Shown here in pieces: positions 1 through 7,046 of a stretch of 14,681 bases of DNA. Each line of letters starts with the position of its first letter. The first letter of the stretch is position 1. Made by a program: the position numbers and the translations under genes. The notes beneath the pieces were generated by a model. It worked only from the letters and a program-made list of their open reading frames with translations, was not told where the DNA came from and ran no database searches. The DNA is from Sulfurovum sp. (lineage in GTDB: Bacteria > Campylobacterota > Campylobacteria > Campylobacterales > Sulfurovaceae), in NCBI GenBank assembly GCA_015493425.1, contig WGDG01000121.1:1-14681 (forward strand), given 5' to 3'.

Positions 1-805
1 GATGAAATGCGCGCATCGTCTCCTGAAGATTCTGCTTCTGGATGTGGGTGTATATCTGTGTGGTTTCAAGCGAACTGTGTCCAAGCAGCTCCTGTACCAC
101 ACGCAGATCCGCTCCGCCGATGATGAGTGAAGAGGCAAAGGAGTGACGCAGAACGTGAGGCGAGACACCCAAATACTTCTTGACAATCTTGTAGGCGCTG
201 ATACGGCTGAGCGGATCACCGCGGTAGTTAAGCCAGATATAGCTGCTTGCCATTGTCTGCTTTTCCAGATAGGCATTGAGCGCCTCAAGCGCCACAGGTG
301 CCAGAGGCACTACCCGCTCCTTCTCTCCTTTGGCAAAACGTATCTTCAGCCAGCCCTCCAGAATGTCGCTGCGCTGAGCGCTGAGCGCTTCGGAAATGCG
401 GCAGCCGCTGGCGTAGAGAAAGAGAATGAGCGCATAGTCACGCAATCCCTGAAGCGTACTGCGGTCTATCGTTGAGACTCCGGCCATGATCTCTTCAGGG
501 CTGAGATACTTTGGCAGGTTCTTAGGCACTTTGGCCATGGGAATCTTTATCTTTTCATGGGTGAAGTTCTGACGGTGACAAAAAGCAAAAAAGGTATTTA
601 TTGAGGAGAGTTTTCGGTTGAGTGTACGTTTGTTCTCAAAGTTTGCAAGAAAGGCAAGCACATCGGTCGTTTCAAGTTTTGTAAGCGGCTTTTTGACCGC
701 CTCTTCAAGCTGTCTAAGGTCGCCAAGGTAAGAAGAGACTGTCAGTTCGTCCAGTGCTTTGGTGACACTGAGATACTCTTCAAATGCCGTAAGCAGATCG
801 CTCAT
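1..805 (-). CDS. Tyrosine recombinase, XerC/XerD-like (3' end cut by window edge)
   Basis: Site-specific DNA recombinase of the phage-integrase (tyrosine) family, acting on DNA in the cytoplasm; the family resolves chromosome dimers or moves mobile DNA. All 268 codons visible were read. The N-terminal SAM-like core-binding domain covers about residues 1-90 and the catalytic domain 105-268. The full catalytic set is visible: Arg136 (SGCRISE), Lys159 (FAKGEK), His217/Arg220 (HVLRH), His243 (LLGHSS) and nucleophile Tyr252 (TQIYTHI). Only 16 codons follow the tyrosine without a stop, so the protein ends just beyond the edge, at roughly 270 residues. That is close to XerC/XerD and clearly shorter than the XerH of Campylobacter and Helicobacter. 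Start ATG 805-803 is preceded by AAGG about 7 nt upstream, overlapping the stop of the lipoprotein gene; the 7-nt gap implies one operon. A housekeeping Xer role is more likely than an integrase, because no phage or island genes adjoin it. Confidence 0.92.
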   Translation of the reverse strand, partial: MSDLLTAFEEYLSVTKALDELTVSSYLGDLRQLEEAVKKPLTKLETTDVLAFLANFENKRTLNRKLSSINTFFAFCHRQNFTHEKIKIPMAKVPKNLPKYLSPEEIMAGVSTIDRSTLQGLRDYALILFLYASGCRISEALSAQRSDILEGWLKIRFAKGEKERVVPLAPVALEALNAYLEKQTMASSYIWLNYRGDPLSRISAYKIVKKYLGVSPHVLRHSFASSLIIGGADLRVVQELLGHSSLETTQIYTHIQKQNLQETMRAFH

Positions 806-812
806 CGGCGCC

Positions 813-1823
813 TTAGTAGCCGAGTTTGTCAAGATGGATGATTTCACCGTCTTTATAGAGTTTGCCGCCCGCGACAAACACAGGTGAATCGACTTCACCC
901 ACATCATAGATTTTGTATTTGCTCAAATCCGGACTCAGCACGATAAGCGATCCCTGCTTGTCAAGTGCGTAAACTTTGTTTTTGTAAACTGTTGCAGCGA
1001 CAAAATGCGCAAATGTAAATTTTTTGGCAGCCAGCGGCTCAAGTGCAATATCGAGTTTGATAATATCTCCCTCCTTTGTGAAAAGGTAGACATATTTTCC
1101 GCCAATCGCGACATCTGCAACATTCTTTTTGTACTCGAATTCTCCTTCGGTACCAAGCGTCAGGAGCTTTTTAGGTGTGGCCGCAACCAGTGTGTCACCC
1201 ATACGTTCAAGATAAATGACATTATTGAAAACTTTATCACTGCTGAGATAAACCACCTTCATCGCTTCGGGATCACGCGTATCGAAGATAACCAGTTTGC
1301 CGTCAAGCATCGGCATCACCACCAGCGTGTCGATAAAGAGCGGGCTTGCTGCTCTGGCATCAATAGCATAGCTACGCTCCGAACGGTTTTCGACAATCTT
1401 TTTGTCCTCTTTAATACTGTAAAGTCCAAAGGCATTGTTCTCGAGAATATAGGCTACCAAACCGTTGCGTATGCTGGCAGCAACAACCGGAGGCTGCATT
1501 TTCACTTCTTTGATGACCTTGCCGCTGTTTTTGTCGATCAGACGGAACATCCCTTCGGCATTGCTTGCCAGAATATATTTTCCGCTCTCACTGAGAAAGC
1601 GGAAGCCCTCTCCAAGAGAGGTGGTGTGTATACCGCTTTTGTCGATATATCCGCCACCGGCAAGTGTCGCACCATCACGGCTGACATCTACAATAGTACC
1701 GTTGAAACTGCTCTCGGCACCTGAGGCAGAAAGGGTATTTTCCGGTTCAAAATACTGTTTCGAGCTGCAACCGGAGAAGAGCAGTGCACCGGCAGTCAGA
1801 GAGAGGAGAAGGAGTGTTTTCAT
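813..1823 (-). CDS. Lipoprotein, probable beta-propeller, BamB-like
   Basis: 336-residue exported lipoprotein. The N-terminus has a lysine, a hydrophobic run and a lipobox LFSGC with the lipidated Cys19. Ser-Ser follows the cysteine, so there is no Asp retention signal, which suggests sorting to the outer membrane. The rest is beta-rich, with recurring short units of the kind 'GKLVIFD', 'KYVYLFTKEGDIIKLD' and 'KVYALDKQGSLIVL', spaced like propeller blades (PQQ/WD-type). No cysteines or catalytic motifs are apparent. Its ATG abuts the TAA of the upstream gene (TAAATG), with AAGG about 8 nt upstream inside that gene. The upstream neighbour is a single-pass YfgM-like protein, the arrangement of yfgM-bamB in gammaproteobacteria. 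Inference: a divergent BamB, the propeller lipoprotein of the outer-membrane beta-barrel assembly complex. It is shorter than E. coli BamB (about 390 residues) and sequence similarity could not be tested, so a generic propeller lipoprotein remains possible. Confidence 0.75.
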   Translation of the reverse strand: MKTLLLLSLTAGALLFSGCSSKQYFEPENTLSASGAESSFNGTIVDVSRDGATLAGGGYIDKSGIHTTSLGEGFRFLSESGKYILASNAEGMFRLIDKNSGKVIKEVKMQPPVVAASIRNGLVAYILENNAFGLYSIKEDKKIVENRSERSYAIDARAASPLFIDTLVVMPMLDGKLVIFDTRDPEAMKVVYLSSDKVFNNVIYLERMGDTLVAATPKKLLTLGTEGEFEYKKNVADVAIGGKYVYLFTKEGDIIKLDIALEPLAAKKFTFAHFVAATVYKNKVYALDKQGSLIVLSPDLSKYKIYDVGEVDSPVFVAGGKLYKDGEIIHLDKLGY

Positions 1824-2402
1824 TTACTTTGCCTTCAATGTAGCGTGCTCAAGCAGTTTGGCAAACGCCGCAAGCGGTGATCTTGCATCGATCAGGGAGA
1901 GTCTCTCTTTGGCTTTTTCTACCTTTCCTGCTTTTATGTCAAGGTAGGCAGACTCGAGAATGGCAAGCTCTTTGTAGAGCTTGGAGTCAACCGGCTTCTT
2001 TTCGATTGCCGCAACGGTATAGCGGCTCATATCGGCCAGAATGTCATCTTTGCTCTTTTCAATGGGTGCAAGTGCCTTGACATCCTGTGCCTTGGCTGCT
2101 TTGGAAAACGTATAGAGCTCATAGAGCGCAGGATTTTTCTCTTTGAGCACCGCAAGTGCAGCCTTGTCGTCAGGCTTCTGCTGCAGTGTCAAAAAAGCCT
2201 GGTTGGCCGCTTCAAGCCTGGACTGACGCACCGCATCCATTCCCATCGTAATGACGAAGTAGAAGAGTATCGCCGCTACCAGTCCCCAAATAGAGAGTTT
2301 GTTCTTTTTGTAGAAAGTCTCCAGCTTGAATACACTTTCAAGTACTTTCTCATCGCCGCTCAGTTCCGTTTTGACATAGTTAACATCATCTTTAATACTC
2401 AC
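1824..2402 (-). CDS. Single-pass membrane protein, YfgM-like (TPR-type helical periplasmic domain)
   Basis: 192-residue protein with a short charged cytoplasmic N-terminus (about 1-35), one transmembrane helix (about 36-56, SIWGLVAAILFYFVITMG) and an all-helical, Lys/Ala/Glu-rich periplasmic domain (57-192) resembling the TPR-like fold of YfgM and related ancillary Sec-translocon proteins. Length and topology fit YfgM (about 206 residues). The start is GTG 2402-2400, chosen because AAGGGAG lies 6 nt upstream; no better in-frame ATG exists. The first gene of the operon, it is directly followed by the propeller lipoprotein. In E. coli YfgM associates with the periplasmic chaperone PpiD and its gene precedes bamB; a similar role in delivering outer-membrane proteins is inferred from context here. 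It could instead be an unrelated small helical membrane protein. Confidence 0.7.
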   Translation of the reverse strand: MSIKDDVNYVKTELSGDEKVLESVFKLETFYKKNKLSIWGLVAAILFYFVITMGMDAVRQSRLEAANQAFLTLQQKPDDKAALAVLKEKNPALYELYTFSKAAKAQDVKALAPIEKSKDDILADMSRYTVAAIEKKPVDSKLYKELAILESAYLDIKAGKVEKAKERLSLIDARSPLAAFAKLLEHATLKAK

Positions 2403-2432
2403 GCAGTGCTCCCTTGCATTTTACTTGACACT

Positions 2433-2441
2433 ATTATACCA
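2433..2441 (-). promoter_or_regulatory. Promoter, extended -10 (TGGTATAAT), for the YfgM-like / lipoprotein / recombinase operon
   Basis: On the minus strand the 47-bp gap between mutS2 and the YfgM-like gene contains TGGTATAAT, a perfect extended -10 element. No convincing -35 is present, as is usual for sigma-70 promoters in Campylobacterota. Transcription would start near 2426, giving a leader of about 24 nt with the AAGGGAG ribosome site. This separates the operon from mutS2 upstream. Confidence 0.7.
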
Positions 2442-2449
2442 ATTTGCAA

Positions 2450-4663
2450 TTAAAGCTCTACGACGGTAATGCCGAGATTGCCCGGCATCCGGTAGAACTT
2501 CTGGATCTTGGGGTGTTTTTTGAGGTACTCTGTCACCAGTTTCGCCAGTACGCCGCTGCCTGTTCCATGGATGATCTGCACTTCGTTCAAACCGTTTACC
2601 AATGCATCAGAGAGAAATTTGTCTACCGTATCGATGGCTTCATCAGCATACATTCCCAGCAGTTTGACCGATACGGTTGCTCCGCCCTTTTCAACATGGT
2701 GTGTTGCCTTTTTGGGACGTGAAGGCTGTTTGACCTTCGGTGTCTCCTGGCGCCGTTTAAGCTCTTTGAGCGGAACACGCATCTTCAGACCGTCAACAAT
2801 GATAGTCGCGTTATTGCCGCGGATAGAAAGCAGTTCACCTTTATGAGAACGGTACTTGATCTTGTCTCCCTCTTTGAGCGGCTCTTTGGGTGTCACTGCC
2901 GCCTCTTTGACTTCCACACTTTTTCGCTTGTGTGCTTCGTTAAGCAGCCGTCTGCCCTCACTTGATTCTTTCGCTTTCAGGGCTTCCCGTGCCTTTTTGG
3001 TTGCGGCATTGTACCGGTTTTCCAGCGTGGCGATGGCCTTTCGATGCTGCTCTTTAAGCTTCTCTTCCTCCTCTGTCAGTTTCTGTTTCTGACGCTCAAG
3101 TGCTTTGAGTTCGCTTTCCACCTGTGCTATCTTCTTGCGCATTTCGCGCTCGAGAGAAGTAGATTTTTCAATCAGCTCGTTGAGGTTTTCCTTGTCCTCT
3201 CCGTATACTTTTTTGGCTTCGCTGACAATGGCAGGCGGCACGCCGTAGCGCTGTGCCGTCTCAAAGGCATAACTCTTTCCGATGCTTCCCTGCAGAAAAG
3301 TGTAGGTAGGCACCCTGCGCTCCTCATCGTAGAGTGCTGCGACCAGTTCCACATCATCATCGCTTGCCATCAGGGAAGCCAGACGCTTGTGGTGGGTGGT
3401 GACAATGAAGTGAATGCCCCGTTTCTTGAGCGCTTCAAGCATCACACGGAAGAGTGAAGCAGCCTCATCACTGTCGGTACCAAGCTCTATCTCATCCACC
3501 CCCACGATGGCATCCTGCTTCTCGAAGAGTTTGGCAAACTCCTGCATCCGCCCTGCAAAGGTGGAGATGTCATTCTTGACCGACTGCGGATCGTCGATAA
3601 CTGCTTCGATGCTCTTGTAGTGTCCCACTTTCGTACGTGAGGCATCACACTTGAACGGCAGCAGATATTTGCTCATATAGACCGCACTCAGAAGCGATTT
3701 CAGCAGCATCGTTTTACCCCCGGCATTCACCCCGGTAACCAGCAAGATCGGTTTGTGCATATCAAGGGTGACTGGCACGGGATTTTCGATGGCAGGATGA
3801 GCGAAATCATGCAGGGTAATGCGCTTTTCTTTGCCCGGTAAAATAAACTCGTACTCTTTGGCACGCGCGAAACTCACCCGTGCCTGATAGTGGTCGAAAC
3901 GGTCGTATGCTTTGTTAACAAAAGAGAGAAAGCGCTCCCATTTGAAAAAGCGTGCGGAGATCTCTTTGCAGTAGCGCCAGATGAGTTCGGAGCGGCTGCT
4001 CAGCAGTGCTGCTTCCTTCTCCTTGAGATGTGTCACACTCTGGGGAATGATATAGAAAAAACCGCCGGAACTTCGCCCGACCACTGTCGCTTTGATGGCA
4101 TTGTTGAATCCGCCGCGCACCAGCAGTGTCTCTTCGCCGCTGTGAAAATGTATCTGTGTATCGACCAGATAGTCGCGCAGTTTGGCAGTATGTGTCAGCT
4201 TATAGAGGGTTTCTTTAATCTCTGACCGGTTACGCTTAATGGCACGCTCTATGCTGTGCAGCTCCGGGTCTCGCTCGGGGTTGATCTCACCCTCTTCGGT
4301 AAAATACCCCACTACCTCTGCAATCTCATCAGGTATTTCGATCTCGCGTATCCAGCTTCCAAGCGGCTCTGGCAGGGAGAGTGCCTTGAGACGGTTGAAG
4401 TAGGAAACCATTGTGATAAAGGCGTAAATTTCCTCGAGCCCCAACACCCCCTGTTTTTTAATAAGATTTAACTCTCTGTCAAGGTTTGGTACAGGTTTCG
4501 GCGGAGGAAACTGTACTGAGGAAAGCGCCTTGATGTAGCGGTGATGCTGGTTGATGTCTCCGGGCATTGCAACCGCTTTTTCACGTGCAAGAAACTGTGT
4601 GAACTCCGCAATGTAGCCGTCCAAATCAAGCTTCTGAACGATCGACTTCTCTCCTCTTTCCAA
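2450..4663 (-). CDS. mutS2: MutS2 ATPase / Smr-domain protein
   Basis: 737-residue MutS2, a cytoplasmic MutS-family ATPase that acts on recombination intermediates or on stalled ribosomes rather than in mismatch repair. Domains in order: helical lever/clamp region (about 1-280), ATPase with Walker A GVNAGGKT (311-318), the DISTFAGRM signature (365-373), Walker B/DE motif VGVDEIELGTD (387-397) and TTHH (422-425); a long charged coiled coil (about 495-590); a KOW-like beta segment (595-635); and a C-terminal Smr domain (665-737) with IIHGTGSG (697-704). MutS mismatch-binding domain I is absent, as expected. The Smr N-terminal motif, usually LDLRG or LDLHG, reads VKLLG here, so the Asp/Arg positions linked to nuclease activity are lost. 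Start TTG 4663-4661 is preferred because GGAAGGGAG lies 9 nt upstream and the upstream promoter fits; no ATG occurs nearby. The gene is divergent from the AraC-type regulator. Confidence 0.95.
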   Translation of the reverse strand: MERGEKSIVQKLDLDGYIAEFTQFLAREKAVAMPGDINQHHRYIKALSSVQFPPPKPVPNLDRELNLIKKQGVLGLEEIYAFITMVSYFNRLKALSLPEPLGSWIREIEIPDEIAEVVGYFTEEGEINPERDPELHSIERAIKRNRSEIKETLYKLTHTAKLRDYLVDTQIHFHSGEETLLVRGGFNNAIKATVVGRSSGGFFYIIPQSVTHLKEKEAALLSSRSELIWRYCKEISARFFKWERFLSFVNKAYDRFDHYQARVSFARAKEYEFILPGKEKRITLHDFAHPAIENPVPVTLDMHKPILLVTGVNAGGKTMLLKSLLSAVYMSKYLLPFKCDASRTKVGHYKSIEAVIDDPQSVKNDISTFAGRMQEFAKLFEKQDAIVGVDEIELGTDSDEAASLFRVMLEALKKRGIHFIVTTHHKRLASLMASDDDVELVAALYDEERRVPTYTFLQGSIGKSYAFETAQRYGVPPAIVSEAKKVYGEDKENLNELIEKSTSLEREMRKKIAQVESELKALERQKQKLTEEEEKLKEQHRKAIATLENRYNAATKKAREALKAKESSEGRRLLNEAHKRKSVEVKEAAVTPKEPLKEGDKIKYRSHKGELLSIRGNNATIIVDGLKMRVPLKELKRRQETPKVKQPSRPKKATHHVEKGGATVSVKLLGMYADEAIDTVDKFLSDALVNGLNEVQIIHGTGSGVLAKLVTEYLKKHPKIQKFYRMPGNLGITVVEL

Positions 4664-4695
4664 AAAAGCGTACTCCCTTCCGTAGGTTTTGCCGA

Positions 4696-4701
4696 ATTAT
4701 A
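4696..4701 (-). promoter_or_regulatory. mutS2 promoter (-10 TATAAT)
   Basis: The minus strand reads TAGTATAATTC; the perfect TATAAT hexamer would place transcription start near 4689. That gives a leader of about 26 nt carrying GGAAGGGAG before the TTG start of mutS2. There is no clear -35; its place is occupied by the opposing promoter's -10. Confidence 0.65.
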
Positions 4702-4714
4702 CTATAAAATTGGG

Positions 4715-4720
4715 TATAAT
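4715..4720 (+). promoter_or_regulatory. AraC-regulator promoter (-10 TATAAT)
   Basis: The plus strand reads TTGGGTATAATTGTCGACATG. TATAAT ends only 7 nt before the ATG at 4728, so transcription should start at or next to the start codon. It faces away from the mutS2 promoter, and the two -10 hexamers are 13 bp apart. Confidence 0.65.
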
Positions 4721-4727
4721 TGTCGAC

Positions 4728-5672
4728 ATGCAACAAGAAAACCGATTCATTAGCCAAACATTCAACAAAACTGATCTCATGAAAAAAAGTTCACCAAACT
4801 GGGTGTATGAAGCAACCTATAAACTGCTTCCCAATGCGTTTGAAGGCAGTAACAGCGTTATTCTGCTGCCGCATATCCAACTCTCATACGCCGCCCGCAA
4901 CGGAGGCATTCTTTACGAAGTAGCTTCTCCAAAGGGAACACTCTCTGTAGGTGTGGTAGAAAAGTTGGAAGACAAGGCCTGCTTCGGACACACAAAACTC
5001 AAGGAGGGAAGGGTTGTCGTTTTCGATGACAAAAAACCCTACAGTCTGGTAACCAACGGCACTTTCAAGGCTGCTGTTGTCAGCTTCTCAAAAAAGGCAT
5101 ACAGGGAACTTGGCAAAGCACTCTCAAAACACAACCTTGAAGCAGTTGAAGACAGTGACAAACGCCTGCAAAACGTACTTGAAACCATTTTACAAGACGT
5201 TAACAAAGATCCTTCCATACTTGATGACGAAACAAAAGTTTCTGCCATGGAAGAAGAAATAATGCAAACGATTGCTTCACTTTTTGAAACACAGACACCG
5301 ACACTGCCCAAGCTGACCAAGGGAGAGAAGATTGCTCTGCAGATCCGTGACCGTATCTACAAGCGTTTGAGTAAAAAAGTCACCATTACTTCACTCGCAG
5401 AAGAATACGACGTGAGTGAACAGACACTGCAAAATGCCTTCAAGTCTCTATTTGGCTTCACACCCAACAAATTTCTGCGAAACCTCAAACTCAACCATGT
5501 ACGGAAAGCACTCATCGAAGCCGACCCGGATGAGAATGCCATTGTCCACATCGCCAAACGATGGGGCTTTACCCATATGGGGCACTTCTCACGCTACTTT
5601 ACCGACCTCTTTGGTGAAAACCCTTCAGTCACACTCAAGAGAAAAGAGTGCAATGAAGAGGTGTCAGCATAA
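4728..5672 (+). CDS. AraC/XylS-family transcriptional regulator
   Basis: 314-residue DNA-binding regulator and the only plus-strand gene of the window. The C-terminus (about 202-306) is an AraC-type double helix-turn-helix domain: first HTH around ITSLAEEYDVSEQTLQNAFK, then the conserved FGFTPNKFLRNLKL linker and second HTH around VHIAKRWGFTHMGHFSRYF, ending LFGENPS. The N-terminal part (about 20-190) is an unrecognised sensing domain with beta-rich character up to about residue 125 and helices after it; its ligand is unknown. The ATG at 4728 is chosen because an upstream in-frame TTG (4689) would lie before the promoter. No Shine-Dalgarno precedes 4728, consistent with a leaderless message; ATG 4779 is an alternative (297 residues) but has no ribosome site either. 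It is divergent from mutS2, with overlapping promoters, so it may regulate itself and mutS2 (inference). Confidence 0.88.
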   Translation: MQQENRFISQTFNKTDLMKKSSPNWVYEATYKLLPNAFEGSNSVILLPHIQLSYAARNGGILYEVASPKGTLSVGVVEKLEDKACFGHTKLKEGRVVVFDDKKPYSLVTNGTFKAAVVSFSKKAYRELGKALSKHNLEAVEDSDKRLQNVLETILQDVNKDPSILDDETKVSAMEEEIMQTIASLFETQTPTLPKLTKGEKIALQIRDRIYKRLSKKVTITSLAEEYDVSEQTLQNAFKSLFGFTPNKFLRNLKLNHVRKALIEADPDENAIVHIAKRWGFTHMGHFSRYFTDLFGENPSVTLKRKECNEEVSA

Positions 5673-5696
5673 AGTATGGGGCTAAAGCCTATACTT
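5672..5696. terminator. Hairpin between convergent AraC regulator and murC; possible bidirectional terminator
   Basis: AAGTAT (5672-5677) pairs with ATACTT (5691-5696), continued inward by GGCT/AGCC around a short loop with one bulged G. It begins within the stop codon of the regulator gene. No strong U-tract follows on either strand. A second small stem, GAGGC-TTAC-GCCTC (5714-5727), spans the murC stop codon. Position between convergent genes is the main support. Confidence 0.4.
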
Positions 5697-5718
5697 ACAA
5701 TGAGAGGCATAGAGAGGC

Positions 5719-7032
5719 TTACGCCTCGCCGCGTATCTGGTAGGTAATATCTCCCGCCCCAAAGGCTGTTACAAGTCCCTCCGCATATTCACGGATAACA
5801 TGGCCGTCTTTGATCACTTTTACCACACTGTCCTCTTTGGTGACCGTATCCGCCATTAAAAGTTTGTAACGGCTGAACGCCCCTTTGAGGTCGATATCTA
5901 CTTCCAGCTCTCCCGCTGACCAAATGGGCAGAATGACAAGCTCGTCCACTCCTTCAAAACACTCTACAAAAGCAGGCAGATTGTCAATGGTTCTCGAATA
6001 TTTGTGCGGCTGCCAAATGACATTGAGCTTCGTAAAGTTACGCAGCCTTTTATAATGTTGCAGTGACTGCATCGTCACACGGATTTCGGTAGGGTGATGG
6101 CCGTAATCATCGATGACCACCATCCCCGGCTGATTTTGTACGATGTCAAAACGCTTTTTGATACCCTTGTAGTGCTTGAGGTTTTCGCGAATATTCTCAA
6201 TATCTTCCCCAAGTTCAAGTGCGGCAAGAATCGCAAGCGCGGCATCGAGCGCGATATGCTCCCCAAACCCGAACACATCGAATGAACCGTAGTCACGCAG
6301 GATAAAACGCGTATGCGGCTCACCGTCAAGCAGGACGAAGTCAATATCGTGTATCTCCTTCGAAGGATAGAGTTTGATACTCTCCATATCGAGTGCGCCA
6401 AGAAATGGATCTTCCGCATTGATGACACGCACTTTCGCCAGGGAAAGGAACTTTCGGTACGCGTTGTAGAAACGCTCTTCATCATATTCGTAATACTCCA
6501 TATGCTCCGGCTCAACGTTGGTAACAATGGCAAGTGCAGGGTTGGAATTCAGAAAGCTCTCATCGCTCTCATCCGCTTCGAAAACCACTTTATTGTTGGG
6601 GTAGTTTCGCACGTTGGAACCAAACTCCTTGCTGATGGCACCAATGAGCGCATTGGTTTCCGGCAGGAGTGATGCCAGCATCGCAGACGTAGTACTTTTG
6701 CCGTGAGCACCGCCCACAGCATACACCTCTTTTCCTCCCAAAATAAACTTCAACGCCTCTTTGCGCGAAAACAGCTCTATTCCAAGCTCTTTGGCACGCT
6801 GATATTCAGGGTTGTTAGGACGTACCGCAGCAGAATAGATGACCATATCGACACCCTCGACAGCATCGGGGTGATGCGGAATGGTGATCTTCGCACCATA
6901 GTTTGTCGCCAGGTCATTGGTGATCTCCGTCTGTTTGATATCCGAGCCGGAGATAATGTGTCCGTCATTATAGAGAAATTTTGCCAGGGCTGACAGTCCT
7001 ATGCCGCCTATGCCAATAAAATGGATTTTCAT
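5719..7032 (-). CDS. murC: UDP-N-acetylmuramate--L-alanine ligase
   Basis: 437-residue cytoplasmic Mur ligase that uses ATP to add L-alanine to UDP-N-acetylmuramic acid, the first step of peptide-stem assembly in peptidoglycan synthesis. The N-terminal Rossmann motif is GIGGIGLSALA (7-17); the ATP loop is GAHGKSTT (108-115), with Ala-His where many bacteria have Thr-His; further marks are EADESDES (152-159), NVEPEHMEYY (172-181), DDYGHHPTEI (308-317) and QPHKYSRT (341-348), all typical of MurC. Length is normal. Start ATG 7032 has GGAG 6 nt upstream. It lies 14 bp downstream of a gene of unknown function and beyond that a DapC-type aminotransferase, so the group joins two branches that supply the murein stem peptide. 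It is convergent with the AraC regulator. Confidence 0.97.
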   Translation of the reverse strand: MKIHFIGIGGIGLSALAKFLYNDGHIISGSDIKQTEITNDLATNYGAKITIPHHPDAVEGVDMVIYSAAVRPNNPEYQRAKELGIELFSRKEALKFILGGKEVYAVGGAHGKSTTSAMLASLLPETNALIGAISKEFGSNVRNYPNNKVVFEADESDESFLNSNPALAIVTNVEPEHMEYYEYDEERFYNAYRKFLSLAKVRVINAEDPFLGALDMESIKLYPSKEIHDIDFVLLDGEPHTRFILRDYGSFDVFGFGEHIALDAALAILAALELGEDIENIRENLKHYKGIKKRFDIVQNQPGMVVIDDYGHHPTEIRVTMQSLQHYKRLRNFTKLNVIWQPHKYSRTIDNLPAFVECFEGVDELVILPIWSAGELEVDIDLKGAFSRYKLLMADTVTKEDSVVKVIKDGHVIREYAEGLVTAFGAGDITYQIRGEA

Positions 7033-7046
7033 GATATCTCCATACG

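Larger units (their letters stand above)
4695..4721. repeat. Inverted repeat joining two divergent promoters; candidate operator
   Basis: AATTATAC (4695-4702) and GTATAATT (4714-4721) are perfect 8-bp inverted arms with an 11-bp spacer. Each arm contains one of the two opposing -10 hexamers. The dyad may simply reflect mirrored promoters, or may be the target of a dimeric regulator such as the adjacent AraC-type protein. Confidence 0.55.

Noticed and set aside
1..805. Tyrosine recombinase as evidence for a prophage or integrative island at the left edge
   Set aside because: It is in an operon with envelope genes, has normal base composition, and no att-like repeat, tRNA or phage gene is visible.
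1005..1724. Long plus-strand reading frame (239 codons) opposite the lipoprotein gene
   Set aside because: It is antisense to a gene with a signal peptide, lipobox and ribosome site, and its translation shows no domain or plausible start context.
4689..4727. N-terminal extension of the AraC regulator from a TTG at 4689
   Set aside because: The extension would be encoded upstream of, and across, the only visible promoter (TATAAT 4715-4720) and has no ribosome site; it overlaps the mutS2 promoter instead.
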